The translations under genes were made by a program, and so were the position numbers. Positions 1 to 9,029 of a DNA stretch of 64,000 nt are shown piece after piece; the stretch's first letter is position 1; every line of letters begins with the position of its first letter. Below the pieces are notes generated by a model, which saw nothing but the letters and a program-made list of their open reading frames with translations, did no database searches and was not told where the DNA came from. This DNA comes from Lacipirellula parvula (GTDB lineage: Bacteria > Planctomycetota > Planctomycetia > Pirellulales > Lacipirellulaceae): contig NZ_AP021861.1 in NCBI RefSeq assembly GCF_009177095.1, positions 744,001 through 808,000 on the forward strand, read 5' to 3'.

Positions 1-2
1 AA

Positions 3-2078
3 ATCGTTTGCGGTTATCGAATTGATCGCAAAGATTCGCCGCTTCGTTGCCTCTACTCTCGCGTCTACAACCAACTGGTGAGATTGCTGCTTGATACAGG
101 CGTGCGAGACGTCGATTGCGCTTTGAAGATGTTCCGGCGCGAGACGTTGAACGAGTGCGACATCACGGAGAATGGATTTCTGGTCAATGCGGAAATCATC
201 TCACAGGCTCGACGGCAAGGGCGATCCATCGTCGAAGTTGGCGTTTCGCACCGGCCGCGCGAGGCCGGGACGAGTACGGTGTCGATTGCGCACATACCTG
301 TAGTGTTGGCGAGTCTGGTTCGACACTGGTGGAATAAGGTGCAGTTTTCAGCAGCTGACGGCCAATCAGCAGTGGAAGCGAAACTATCGCCAGAGAAGGC
401 TGCAAGCGACCGCCGCTTTCGCTTTGCAGAATTTATTTTGATTTTGGTTGCCGCGATACTCCTGCTCTCAAATCTCAACTATCCTCTGATCGATCGAGAT
501 GAAACTCGCTACGGCGAAATACCTCGTGAGATGATTGAGTCAGGCGACTGGACGCTGCCAACGCTCAATTTCCAGCCGTACTACGATAAGCCGGTATTGC
601 TCTATTGGTTGTGCGCGACGAGCTATTCAATATTCGGAGTGTCGCCAGGAGCCGCTCGGATCATTCCAGCAATTTGCGGTTTGGCGACGCTGCTCGCGAC
701 AGTCTGGTTGGGAAATCGGGTATTCGGACGCCGAGCAGGATTCTTTGCGGGGCTGGCGCTCTTCCTTTCCGTTGGATTCTTGGGAGGAAGTCGAATTCTG
801 TTGCTCGACGGGTTACTGACGTGCTTCACGACCATTTCGTTTGTGGCCGCATATGAAGCAGTGAAGAGTGACAAGCTAAATTGGAAATGGTGGACGATAA
901 CGGCGCTTGCAGCCGGGCTTGGGTTTTTGTGCAAAGGCCCAATATCCGTCGTGCTACTGGCTCCGCCGCTCGTTATGCATTGTTGGCTAACGAAGAATCC
1001 CGCGCGTTTACTAGTGCGACACTGGGCGTATCTATTTGCGATCGTCGTCTTCGTGAACGCTCCTTGGTTCTACGCTGTTTCGCAGCGAGACCCGGCGTTT
1101 ATTGGCGAGTTTTTCTACCGTCATAATCTGCAACGGTTCGCTGGCGCATTTCATGCTGAGCCGTTCTGGTACTTTGTGCCTATTTTGCTTGTCGCCGGGC
1201 ATCCCTGGACGTTCATGGCAATTCCGTATGCGAGTTTTCTGTGGTCCAAGAAAGACCCGATCCGGAAGCTCAGGTCTCGATCACTTAGCTTCCCCGTACT
1301 TTGGAGCGCTTGGTGCTTCGCTTTTTTCTCGATGTCGAGTTGCAAGCTGCCAACCTACATACTGCCGGCCGCTCCAGCTTTTGCTTTGATGATTGGGCAT
1401 TATCTAGATCGTGCAGTGTTTGCGTCGATCGGCGAAATTGGCGCTGAATTCTCAAGGCGCTGGTCGCCTTGGCTCGCGAGCATGGCGACTTGCTTGGGTG
1501 GAATTGGGTTCACCATTTTCATGCTGATGAGCGGCCTAGAATCCTGGACTGCAGGAGCGGCAATCTCGAGCCTCTGGATTCTTCTGGCGGCCGGAGCGGT
1601 TCTTTCAATGCGGCGCTGGCCGACGCCGGCATTCCAGTGGTCTGTCTGCGTTTCAGTCACGCTCATTCTCAGCGCGGTTGTGCTGCACCGAAATATCCCG
1701 CGCTTCGCGTTCGCAGAGACAGTATTTGGAAGTGGTTCGCCGGTCGCGTTGGACGTGAGGGGCACGATCCCAATGGCGACGATCGGTCACGAGTGGTCGT
1801 CCGTGCCATTTGATCTCGACCGAAACGACGTTCAGCACTTCGAAGCGAATTGCATGAGCGACTTGATCGAGTACGCGGGGCAGCACGAGCAGGCGATTTT
1901 AGTCTTGAAGACGGACCAGCAAGTTGAATACCTGCGGAAATCGCTTCCTCCTGGCAAGCATCTGATAAAGGTCGCCGATCGAGGACCGGCCAAAGTGGTA
2001 CTGGCCGTAATGGACGCGCCTGGAGAGGCCGCCCTGATTGGCGCAAAACCGGTCGCCAACATCAAGAATATTCGTTGA
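3..2078 (+). CDS. GT2-GT39/ArnT-like fusion glycosyltransferase, 5' end outside window
   Basis: The frame is open from the left window edge, so the true start lies outside; the first in-window start-like codon is GTG at 78. Residues encoded before and just after it (YRIDRKDSPLR, then RDVDCALKMFRRE) match the C-terminal half of dolichyl-phosphate-mannose-synthase-like GT2 transferases. From about position 420 the protein becomes a polytopic membrane protein with the ArnT/PMT_2 signature: DRDETRYGEIPREM and a YYDKPVLLYWL segment in the first periplasmic loop, followed by many hydrophobic helices. The family normally makes a polyprenyl-linked sugar (GT2) and transfers it on the outer face of the membrane (GT39/83), so the fusion would couple both steps. 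The acceptor is unknown. The gene is followed by more than 600 bp without a clear gene. Confidence 0.85.
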   Translation: MVCGYRIDRKDSPLRCLYSRVYNQLVRLLLDTGVRDVDCALKMFRRETLNECDITENGFLVNAEIISQARRQGRSIVEVGVSHRPREAGTSTVSIAHIPVVLASLVRHWWNKVQFSAADGQSAVEAKLSPEKAASDRRFRFAEFILILVAAILLLSNLNYPLIDRDETRYGEIPREMIESGDWTLPTLNFQPYYDKPVLLYWLCATSYSIFGVSPGAARIIPAICGLATLLATVWLGNRVFGRRAGFFAGLALFLSVGFLGGSRILLLDGLLTCFTTISFVAAYEAVKSDKLNWKWWTITALAAGLGFLCKGPISVVLLAPPLVMHCWLTKNPARLLVRHWAYLFAIVVFVNAPWFYAVSQRDPAFIGEFFYRHNLQRFAGAFHAEPFWYFVPILLVAGHPWTFMAIPYASFLWSKKDPIRKLRSRSLSFPVLWSAWCFAFFSMSSCKLPTYILPAAPAFALMIGHYLDRAVFASIGEIGAEFSRRWSPWLASMATCLGGIGFTIFMLMSGLESWTAGAAISSLWILLAAGAVLSMRRWPTPAFQWSVCVSVTLILSAVVLHRNIPRFAFAETVFGSGSPVALDVRGTIPMATIGHEWSSVPFDLDRNDVQHFEANCMSDLIEYAGQHEQAILVLKTDQQVEYLRKSLPPGKHLIKVADRGPAKVVLAVMDAPGEAALIGAKPVANIKNIR

Positions 2079-2686
2079 GCCATTGGCGCAGGAGACTGCG
2101 CGCAGTGCACTCTTCCGACGCGAGCTTTGTCGCGAGGCCAATCCGTCGCGCTGGCCCCGACGCTCGGGCGCGGACCGCGCCCCATCGACCAACGCATTGT
2201 CGGCCGCGTGTCGGGGTCGCGCCAGCGACAGGAGGCGTATGGCATTGACGCCGCTTTGCTTCTTGTTGGCTTCGGCAACACCGACACGCTGGCGTTTGTG
2301 CGTTGGCGGTAGCCGACGGCTGTGCGCCAGAATGTCGTCGCTACCCGCGTGGCCTCTTGCGGCTGCGCCGCCCTGGTAGGCGAGTACGCCAACCAGGGCT
2401 ACCCGCTAGGGCTACCAGCTCCTTTATCTATGGTCCCCGTCGAGCGGGCGACGCTCAGCGAGTTGGCGCCCTAGCGCTCATGCAAGCAGCGGCAGGCTCT
2501 GGTAAAGCGGGTGCTGAAGTAGGATGTTGCCCGAAATCGCCTTCGTACCCCGCGATCGGCCGGTTCCGATTGTAACGGCATGGGATTCGCTTTCCGTGCG
2601 CTCTGTGCCTGTTACGGCAGGGATGCACCGCCCAGGCACGAAGCGAAATTCCTTCTTTTTGCCGATTTCGGCCAAGGAATACTCAA
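2079..2686. other. GC-rich intergenic region without a supported gene
   Basis: This 600-bp stretch has several overlapping open frames on both strands, but none resembles a protein. It carries copy 1 of the 54-bp dispersed repeat and many short GC-rich inverted motifs. Confidence 0.6.
2354..2407 (+). repeat. 54-bp dispersed repeat, copy 1
   Basis: This segment is identical over 54 bp to 6064-6117 and lies in the same orientation. It begins CTCTTGCGGC and ends GGGCTACCCGCT, with an internal near-palindrome (CCCTGGTAGGCG ... GCCAACCAGGG). The copies flank the 113-residue gene and the PEP-CTERM gene. It may be a chromosomal intergenic repeat of the REP/MITE kind. Confidence 0.85.
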
Positions 2687-3028
2687 GTGGAACTCGGTCT
2701 TAAGTTTGGAAATCAATTGAGCGTACGCTCCGCAATGACTTGGCTGCGTTCTAACCTCCCGGTGACAGCAGCGTCGCGGATTGCCGTACAGATTTCTCCG
2801 GAGCTTTGGGAAAGCACTCGCCGCAAGCTTGGCAAGAGCTCCGCCGGCAAGAATGGGTTGCGCGATTATGTGCAGACCCGCGCGGCGCAACTTGCTCAAG
2901 TCAAAGTCGATGAGATGGTTCGCTCCAAATCATCTCTCTCGGGTCGCGCCGCGAACAAGCTGATTTTGAAAGCGGCGAACGCGGCGACGAAGATGACGCT
3001 CGAGAAGGCCGCTCACTACTTGAACTGA
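2687..3028 (+). CDS. small hypothetical protein (113 aa)
   Basis: A GTG start at 2687 is preceded by AAGGA at 2674-2678, a well-placed ribosome binding site, and this is the main support for a real gene. The product is basic and Ala/Lys-rich without a signal peptide or membrane helix. The C-terminal half (AANKLILKAANAATKMTLEKAAHYL) is predicted helical. I do not recognise the family. It converges with the PEP-CTERM gene 35 bp downstream, so the two are not co-transcribed. Confidence 0.5.
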   Translation: MELGLKFGNQLSVRSAMTWLRSNLPVTAASRIAVQISPELWESTRRKLGKSSAGKNGLRDYVQTRAAQLAQVKVDEMVRSKSSLSGRAANKLILKAANAATKMTLEKAAHYLN

Positions 3029-3063
3029 GCTGACTACCCGGGAGCCGGGAGGAAGCCTCAGAG

Positions 3064-5937
3064 CTATTGATTGCGGCGACGGCGCTTGTTGGCGAAGAGG
3101 GCTAGAGCTGAGCCGCACATGCTGGCAAGACCTAGCGTGGCGGGCTCGGGGATGCTGGCGTTCGCAGGCGTGGCGGCGACGCCGCTGCCGAATTGTCGTT
3201 GCCACAGAAGAAAATCAGCGCCGTCGATGAGATTGTCGCCGTTCGCGTCGCCTGCGTTGCGGCCGCCTGCGGCGCCGTAGCCCGTTTTCCAGATCGCCAG
3301 GTCGGCAGCGTCGACTTGGCCGTTGGAGTCGAAGTCGGCCGTGAAGCTCGGCGCGAGCGAGATCGTGCCGGTCGTGAGCAATCGCGACGTGTTCCACGCG
3401 AAGCCGTCGACGTTCGGCAGGCTGAGCGCGTTGAAGTTGCCGGCGACCGTGCCCCAATCGAAGAGATCGAACGACAGTGGGCTGGCGGGCGTGAAGCCAT
3501 TGATGAACTGCACGGCGATCGCGCCGCCGAGGGTGAGCTTGCCGGCTACGTCGAGATGGTCGTACTCGGTTCCCTGATCATCGCCGCCGATTTCCATCAG
3601 CAGCAGCGAGGTGTTGGCGAGCGTGGCGTCGCCGGCAAACGAGACCGCCGCGGCGCTGTTGCCGGGGCTGAAGGCGCCATCGAATTGGACGGCGCCGGCG
3701 TAGGAGCCAGCGCCGCTGACGGAGCCGGTGAGGCGAATGCCCCCGCCGCCGGCGGCGCCGTTGACGGTTCCTTGGTTCTTGAAGGCGCCGTTGATCGTGC
3801 CGTTACCGGCGACCGTGCTGCCGGAGTCGAGCTGAATGCCATGGAGACTGGAGAGCGAGCCGCCGGCAAGCGTGGTCGTTGCGCCAAGCTTGGCGACGCC
3901 GGCGCTAAGCAGATTGACCTGCTGCGCGCCCGTGTTGAGCGTGCCCTGGAAGGCGTCGAAGCCCGTCGCAAGTTTGGCGTCGCCGAGGGTTAGCGGTCCG
4001 CCCGCTGCGGTGATGGAACTCGTAGGTGCGCCAGTGATGCGAGAGTAGATGGCGCCGTAGCCAGTAGCCGCTCCGGTGAGGGTGACTCCGGCGTCGGCGA
4101 CGATCGAGCCGCCGGCGAGCGTGGCGGAACCCACGGCGACGGCTTGGGTGGCGGTGAAAGCGTGCCCGCCGATGGTCAGCTCGCCGCTGATCGCGGTAGT
4201 CCCGGTGACGGTGGCTGGGCCGATGAGCGCGACGGAACTCGTCGGGTTGCTTTGAAGATTGGCGTTAATGGCGCCTTTGATCTGCAGCGTTCCCGCCGTC
4301 ACGTTGAGCGCCGGCGCCGTGATGCCCTGGTTCAAGACGGCGACTCCGGCCGTGGTTTTGTTCACGGCGCTCGCGGCGATGACGGGGGCGTCGATCGTGC
4401 CAGACTGGAGGGCGAGCGTGGCGGGGACGAGAACGCTGCCGACGGCGCCGCCGACCGTTCCGCCCTGCAGCGTCAGCGTGCCGGTTTGCTGAACGTTTCC
4501 GGCGAGATTGAGCGTGCCTCCAGCGACGTTGACCGGTGCGGTCGAAGCGAGCGCGTTGGCAGTCGCCAAGCTGAGCGTGCCGGCTTCGATGCGCGTGCCG
4601 CCGGTGTAGGTTTGCTGCTTGGTGAAGATCTGCTCGCCCGGCCCTTGCTTGACGATGCCGCCGGGGCCGCTGGCGGCGTTCGAGATGACGCCGTCGAACG
4701 TAGCTGGGCCGGGCAGCGATGCCGGCGTGGTGATGGTCAGGGCGGGCGTGTCGCCGTTGTTATCGAGTTTGATGCTGCCGACGACGCCCGCTTCGTTAGT
4801 CAACGCGCCAATGCTGGCGGTAGCAGAGTCGACGGTGAGCGAGCTCGTAGACGAGAAAAACCTCAATTCGCCGGAAACAGTCAGAGAGGCGCGGTCGCTG
4901 ATTGTCGCCGTGCCCGTGCCCCCCTTCTGGGCGGAGTTGTAACCGCCTAAGGCGAGGGAATTCGTTGTGAGCGCCGACGAGGCATCCTCGACCGTGAGCG
5001 TGCCGGTGACGCCCGTGAGCATGCCAACGGCCATGGCGCCTGTATTCACCGTGGCCGCACTGGAGACCGTAACGGTCGCGCTGCCATTGAAGCCGGCGAC
5101 AAACAAGCCGATGTCCCGCACCTTCGCGTCCTTGGTGACGGTGAGGCTGTTGCCGCTCGTGCCGCTCGCGCCCATGAAGAGCTGGTTGAAGGTGGCGACC
5201 TCCGTCTGCTCGTCGCGGATGATCAGGTTCGAGCTGCCGGCGCCGGCAGATTGCAGGACGAGATTTCCCCCGCTGGTTCCTTTCAGCTTCGCGCGGTGGG
5301 AAACGGTGACCGTTCCCTCGGCCATATACATGGCCGAGGCGGCGTCGAACGACGTGCTCGTGAGCGTGTAGGTTCCTTCGAAGAACTCAGCGCTCCCAGC
5401 TTGGTGCAGATAGTTCTTGATGACGTTCGTCGCGCCTTGGTTGAGAAAATCGAGCGAACCGGCGCCCGTCTTGTTGATGCCGAAGGCGTTGCCCGCGGTG
5501 GAGTTCACCGACCCGTACACGGACAGCTTGCCGCTGGCGATATTCCAATCGGCCTCGCCGCCGAGAAGGACGTTGCTGTCGATACGATGATTGCCCTGTA
5601 GGCTCGTGACGTCGCCGCTGGCAATCGTCAGCTGATCGTTCATGAGGCGGTAGGCGTTACTGCTGTTGAACGTCACATCGGCGACGGTGCGATTCCCGGA
5701 CAAGCTGATGGTGCGGTTACCGCCGGCGGTGGGGAACTCAACGGAATCTCCGCTCGCGGGGGCGCCTATGGGCGACCAGTTGCCAACGAGACTCCAATCG
5801 CTGTTCGTGCCGCCCGTCCAGGTTTTTGTTGCGGCGCGAGCGCTGCCGGCCGTGGCGGCGCTGGCGAGCAAGGCTGTGAGGAGGAGCAGCAGGCGAGCGC
5901 GCACCGGGAGCGAGGCAGCGGATGGCGAGACGAGCAT
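3064..5937 (-). CDS. autotransporter-associated beta-strand repeat protein with dockerin-like segment and PEP-CTERM anchor
   Basis: The start is placed at ATG 5937, because a normal signal peptide follows (MLVSPSAAS..., a Leu-rich core, then an ASAATAGSARA cleavage region). The frame runs upstream to 6102, but that part only translates the 54-bp repeat. The mature protein opens with the typical KTWTGG..DW...NW motif of this family and continues as Gly/Thr/Ala-rich beta-strand repeats (GGTRIEAGTLSLA, GGTLNLAGN). Near the C-terminus a dockerin-type pair occurs (DFDSNGQVDAADLAIWK and GDANGDNLIDGADFLLWQ), then the sorting signal PEPATLGL, a hydrophobic helix and a KRRRR tail. This is a large exported surface or extracellular protein of 957 residues. 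No clear Shine-Dalgarno sequence is visible. Confidence 0.9.
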   Translation of the reverse strand: MLVSPSAASLPVRARLLLLLTALLASAATAGSARAATKTWTGGTNSDWSLVGNWSPIGAPASGDSVEFPTAGGNRTISLSGNRTVADVTFNSSNAYRLMNDQLTIASGDVTSLQGNHRIDSNVLLGGEADWNIASGKLSVYGSVNSTAGNAFGINKTGAGSLDFLNQGATNVIKNYLHQAGSAEFFEGTYTLTSTSFDAASAMYMAEGTVTVSHRAKLKGTSGGNLVLQSAGAGSSNLIIRDEQTEVATFNQLFMGASGTSGNSLTVTKDAKVRDIGLFVAGFNGSATVTVSSAATVNTGAMAVGMLTGVTGTLTVEDASSALTTNSLALGGYNSAQKGGTGTATISDRASLTVSGELRFFSSTSSLTVDSATASIGALTNEAGVVGSIKLDNNGDTPALTITTPASLPGPATFDGVISNAASGPGGIVKQGPGEQIFTKQQTYTGGTRIEAGTLSLATANALASTAPVNVAGGTLNLAGNVQQTGTLTLQGGTVGGAVGSVLVPATLALQSGTIDAPVIAASAVNKTTAGVAVLNQGITAPALNVTAGTLQIKGAINANLQSNPTSSVALIGPATVTGTTAISGELTIGGHAFTATQAVAVGSATLAGGSIVADAGVTLTGAATGYGAIYSRITGAPTSSITAAGGPLTLGDAKLATGFDAFQGTLNTGAQQVNLLSAGVAKLGATTTLAGGSLSSLHGIQLDSGSTVAGNGTINGAFKNQGTVNGAAGGGGIRLTGSVSGAGSYAGAVQFDGAFSPGNSAAAVSFAGDATLANTSLLLMEIGGDDQGTEYDHLDVAGKLTLGGAIAVQFINGFTPASPLSFDLFDWGTVAGNFNALSLPNVDGFAWNTSRLLTTGTISLAPSFTADFDSNGQVDAADLAIWKTGYGAAGGRNAGDANGDNLIDGADFLLWQRQFGSGVAATPANASIPEPATLGLASMCGSALALFANKRRRRNQ

Positions 5938-6063
5938 CGAAGAGTTCTCAAAAAGGAGGGACGGACGGGCGGGATTGGCGTCGTCCCGGCGGCTGAGGGA
6001 AGCATTGAAGTTAGTCGGACGGTCGCGCCGGTTCAATCGTGAGTCGGGAGGTGGCCGATGGGT

Positions 6064-6117
6064 CTCTTGCGGCTGCGCCGCCCTGGTAGGCGAGTACGCC
6101 AACCAGGGCTACCCGCT
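6064..6117 (+). repeat. 54-bp dispersed repeat, copy 2
   Basis: This is the second copy of the repeat at 2354-2407, identical and in the same orientation. It lies about 130 bp upstream of the PEP-CTERM gene start and immediately before a terminator. Confidence 0.85.
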
Positions 6118-6133
6118 CTACCCGCTGAATGCG

Positions 6134-6178
6134 AAAAAGCCCGTCCCGACGTCTTACGAGCGTTGGAACGGGCTTTTG
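6134..6178 (-). terminator. intrinsic terminator behind the tRNA/tmRNA-like fragment
   Basis: A 10-bp perfect stem is formed by 6135-6144 (AAAAGCCCGT) and 6068-type partner 6168-6177 (ACGGGCTTTT). On the minus strand the stem is followed by a run of T. It lies just downstream, on the minus strand, of the tRNA-like 3' end at 6206-6230. Confidence 0.7.
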
Positions 6179-6205
6179 CAGGACTTAGCGGACTTTTCAG
6201 TCGAG

Positions 6206-6236
6206 TGGAGGCGGCGGGAATCGAACCCGCCGCCAA
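6206..6236 (-). other. isolated 3' end of a tRNA or tmRNA-like gene (possible attachment site)
   Basis: The minus strand reads as a T-arm followed by an acceptor strand. The T-stem GCGGG/CCCGC (6226-6230 and 6214-6218) holds the loop TTCGATT, and CGCCTCC plus a discriminator A follows (6213-6206). The next bases are CTC, so CCA is not encoded in full. I find no matching D-arm, anticodon arm or 5' acceptor strand within about 90 bp, and no tmRNA tag reading frame within 400 bp. Such orphan 3' ends are what integrases leave when an element inserts into a tRNA or tmRNA gene. The terminator that follows fits the original gene's 3' flank. Confidence 0.55.
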
Positions 6237-6962
6237 ACTCAACAAAGCCCCAGAAGGAGCGCAATTCTGGAACGTGACGCACTCCAGGACGCACGCGGTT
6301 TGCGTCCCATCTAGTCAACCGAAGATCTACGGGCACTCGGTTTCGGAGAATCGCTATCGACTGGGAAAAGCCGCTGCCTGCAGGAGGACGAGCAAGTCGA
6401 TGGACTCCAGTGGCGGGATGCCAGCGGCCGACAGGGTACCGAACTTGTGGACCACCTGGACATGCGAGTTGACTCAACTCGCGGTAGGGTATGACCCTCA
6501 TATTATCGTATCACCTGCAAAAGCTCTCGACCCAAAGTCGCGGTCGTTCACGCCCAGAAGGGCGCAGGTAAGAACTGCTTCTGAGCTGCCTCAGATTCCC
6601 GCACCACCCACCAAGAAGGCGTCGGTTAAACTGCCTCCGCTGCACGGCTGGAACTCAGATCGCTTGGCCGAGAGTACTTTAACGAACGCTGTACGAGCTA
6701 CATTGATAGTCATCCCGAGTCTATTCCCGATAAGGTCTGATCGCTATACGAAGAAGCCCCGCTCTACCCGGGAACTCGACGTCGTCATGATCGAATGTGA
6801 TTGGAAGTTCCCACGTAAGGAAGGGGGCACAAAGATGTTCATCGATCACGGGATTTGTCTGAGGTTGTCGAAATCCACATTTCCAATAAGGAGCCCGAAT
6901 TGTGGCATGCAGCTTACCGCGACCATAGCTGCGAGTCGAAGCTCTAGTATGCATTGAGACGT
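6237..6962. other. no supported gene
   Basis: These 725 bp contain only short or overlapping frames with no protein-like composition. A 299-codon plus-strand frame crosses the repeat and the tRNA-like fragment and is not credible. A decayed gene cannot be excluded. Confidence 0.5.
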
Positions 6963-7955
6963 TCATCGTGATGGTGAGAATTGGAGCAATCCGTCTCGCA
7001 AGAACTTCAGGAGTTCGGGATGTCCGCTCCCTCCCCAGAATGGAGTGTTATTCACATCGATGACAAAGTATGAATTCGGAGGTTCAAACACAATATCGAG
7101 GGCACCGTATTCGAGCTGAAAAGCAGCCAGAAAGGTGAATAACGTTTGCAGCAAACTTCGCGGGCACTCGAACTGCCCCGCCACCAGTGCTAACGCAGTC
7201 GGCTTCAGCAAGAATGTTGCCGTCTGCCGCTCGATTCCAACGGGCATTTTTTTGATCGGTTTTGGATCAATCACCTTTGAAACAGCGACGTGTCGCCCCG
7301 CGACATACACTCTGTAGAAAATGTGGTCTGGATTCTCCACAAATCGCTCAATGCACAGCTCTGGTCGATTCCACCATGCGTCCGGAATATTGCGTCGGGG
7401 GACAACTTTATATTTCTTAGCGTTTAACACAACGTTTGAAATGCAGGTGAGACCCAGAAGCGTTCTCAGCTCCGCGGATAAGGCACGTTCATTATTTGCG
7501 CCATAATTGTAGTTGGTTTTCACAATGAGCTGCTGGGTGGGCGGGCTATCCCGCGTCGCTTCGGCTACCGGTAAGTCGGCCGCCCGACACACATCCTGGA
7601 TGTGTCGCTTTGTAACATCGAATACATGCTCGTTCACGACGGCAACCCTGCGATCTCTCAGGGCACTTAACAAGTGGTCCCGCCGAAGTGGAAAAGCATG
7701 AGTTTGGGATACCGCTAGGTGGAGAATAAAGCGGTCAACGGATTGCGGCAGGCGATTGATGACTTCCACACTATCTTCACCGGGAATTGCTTGAATGAAT
7801 GTCGCCTCGGGAATCAGTGATGACAATAGGAAGCCAGATCGTGACTGCCAGTAGTAAACAGTAGTGCCGGTCTCACTACTCGGTGGTGTATCTTCGTGCA
7901 TCTTTCGAGAACCTATAGGGGAAGATCGATAGCCACTACGTATCCTTGACGGCAT
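6963..7955 (-). CDS. ATP-grasp domain protein (putative carboxylate-amine ligase)
   Basis: The protein has 330 residues, or 312 if translation starts at the internal Met at 7901. The ATP-grasp fold is suggested by LIVKTNYNYGANNE at 142-155 (the lysine strand plus a Gly-containing loop), CIERFVE near 201-207, and the metal-binding C-terminal pair GALDIVF (about 284-290) and YFVIDVNNTPFWG (about 296-308). Family members join a carboxylate to an amine or thiol through an acyl-phosphate. The N-terminal 100 residues match nothing I know. The gene follows the PLP enzyme by 43 bp on the same strand and is probably co-transcribed, which suggests that an unusual amino acid is made and then ligated. 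The substrate is not deducible. Confidence 0.75.
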   Translation of the reverse strand: MPSRIRSGYRSSPIGSRKMHEDTPPSSETGTTVYYWQSRSGFLLSSLIPEATFIQAIPGEDSVEVINRLPQSVDRFILHLAVSQTHAFPLRRDHLLSALRDRRVAVVNEHVFDVTKRHIQDVCRAADLPVAEATRDSPPTQQLIVKTNYNYGANNERALSAELRTLLGLTCISNVVLNAKKYKVVPRRNIPDAWWNRPELCIERFVENPDHIFYRVYVAGRHVAVSKVIDPKPIKKMPVGIERQTATFLLKPTALALVAGQFECPRSLLQTLFTFLAAFQLEYGALDIVFEPPNSYFVIDVNNTPFWGGSGHPELLKFLRDGLLQFSPSR

Positions 7956-7998
7956 TTCATCGCCAGCTCGAACTCATCTCCAGCCTTTGTTCCTTATT

Positions 7999-9003
7999 TT
8001 ACGGCGATTCATTTTTTGCCGCTGTGACGACGATCGCATGACGACCGGTACGCAGATGGGCTGGAGCTGCAATCAATCCGGCTAGGCCAGCAGCGCCTGC
8101 TGGCCATGAGTTGATAGCGGCGAACGAAGATAGTTGACTCGCAGCGTCACTCAATTGGGCATCAGTAACTTCAATCGCCCCTCCGCCGCTTTCACGCACT
8201 AGCCGTACGACGTCCTCAGCATGCGCCGACCTCCAGCTTATGAGCGGTTCGTTGAAGCTAGTCGGGCAGATATCAGCGGGCTGTAATTCCACAACCATTC
8301 CAGCCGCTACGCTGGCACATGCAGCATTGTTCCCAGCACTGCTAACGGCATACATCCGGGCAACTTTGTTCTTTGCTCGGAACCCTTCGTAAATACCCGT
8401 GATCGTCGTTCCATCTCCGACGGGAACCCATACTGCAGTAATTCCATGGACTTGTTCATGCAACTCGGCGGCAATAGCCCTGTAGGAACGGAGGATTAAG
8501 TCGTCCGCAAAACCGCTGGCGTTGCAGTCATACGCGCCAGATTGAACCGCGAATTCTCGGCTGGAGGCTACGGCATCTTCGTACGTGCCTTCGACGAAAT
8601 GAACTTCAGCGCCGTATTCGAGCATCTCTGCCGTTCTCGATCGCGCATAATTTGACGGAACAAAGACGTGGCAACTCGCGCGACTGGCAGCCGCCTCGAA
8701 TGCTATCGCAGCGCCATAGTTTCCGCAGGAACCGACTGTCACGACGGCAAATTGACTGCGTACAGCATGGCGAATCACCGATCGGGCGGCGCGGTGCTTG
8801 TGCGTTCCTGTCGGGTGAACACCTTCGAATTTCAAGTAGACCGCGTCGGCGCCGATGATAGCCGCCAGTTCGGGAACATCAATCACAGGGGATGCATTGC
8901 TCATGCTTCTGGCGCGATACTTGCAAAGCGTTGCCCATCCAGGCTGCTTCGAAGGCGCGCGGCCCGTCCTTTGGAAAAGGCGAATAGCAGTGAGTCGTGA
9001 CAT
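7999..9003 (-). CDS. PLP-dependent enzyme, threonine synthase/cysteine synthase-like (fold type II)
   Basis: The start is placed at ATG 9003, which has AAGGTG 8 nt upstream; an in-frame GTG lies at 9009. The product has 334 residues. Schiff-base lysine K69 lies in PTGTHKHRAA, the position of the SFKDR lysine in threonine synthase. The phosphate-binding loop is GSCGNYGAA (91-99), and further down are VPVGDGTTITGIYEGF and a C-terminal small-domain strand. Fold-type-II enzymes carry out beta- or gamma-replacement and elimination on Ser, Cys or phospho-homoserine. The altered KHR motif argues against housekeeping threonine synthase. The gene is the first of a two-gene unit with the ATP-grasp gene. 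Its upstream region resembles that of the RHS gene. Confidence 0.8.
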   Translation of the reverse strand: MSRLTAIRLFQRTGRAPSKQPGWATLCKYRARSMSNASPVIDVPELAAIIGADAVYLKFEGVHPTGTHKHRAARSVIRHAVRSQFAVVTVGSCGNYGAAIAFEAAASRASCHVFVPSNYARSRTAEMLEYGAEVHFVEGTYEDAVASSREFAVQSGAYDCNASGFADDLILRSYRAIAAELHEQVHGITAVWVPVGDGTTITGIYEGFRAKNKVARMYAVSSAGNNAACASVAAGMVVELQPADICPTSFNEPLISWRSAHAEDVVRLVRESGGGAIEVTDAQLSDAASQLSSFAAINSWPAGAAGLAGLIAAPAHLRTGRHAIVVTAAKNESP

Positions 9004-9029
9004 GGTCACGTCACCTTCGCAGGACCAAT

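Noticed and set aside
3193-4950. Plus-strand frames of 266 and 268 codons opposite the PEP-CTERM gene
   Set aside because: They are antisense shadows of a GC-rich repetitive gene, with Arg/Gly/Val-biased composition and no motifs.
5938-6102. Upstream extension of the PEP-CTERM protein
   Set aside because: It precedes a clear signal peptide and includes the dispersed repeat, so ATG 5937 is the better start.
6206-6640. A complete tmRNA on the minus strand
   Set aside because: The 3' end fits, but I found no 5' acceptor partner, no tag frame ending in Ala-Ala and no pseudoknot pattern, so only the fragment is called.
6058-6957. 299-codon plus-strand frame
   Set aside because: It translates the 54-bp repeat, the terminator and the tRNA-like fragment in succession and resembles no protein.
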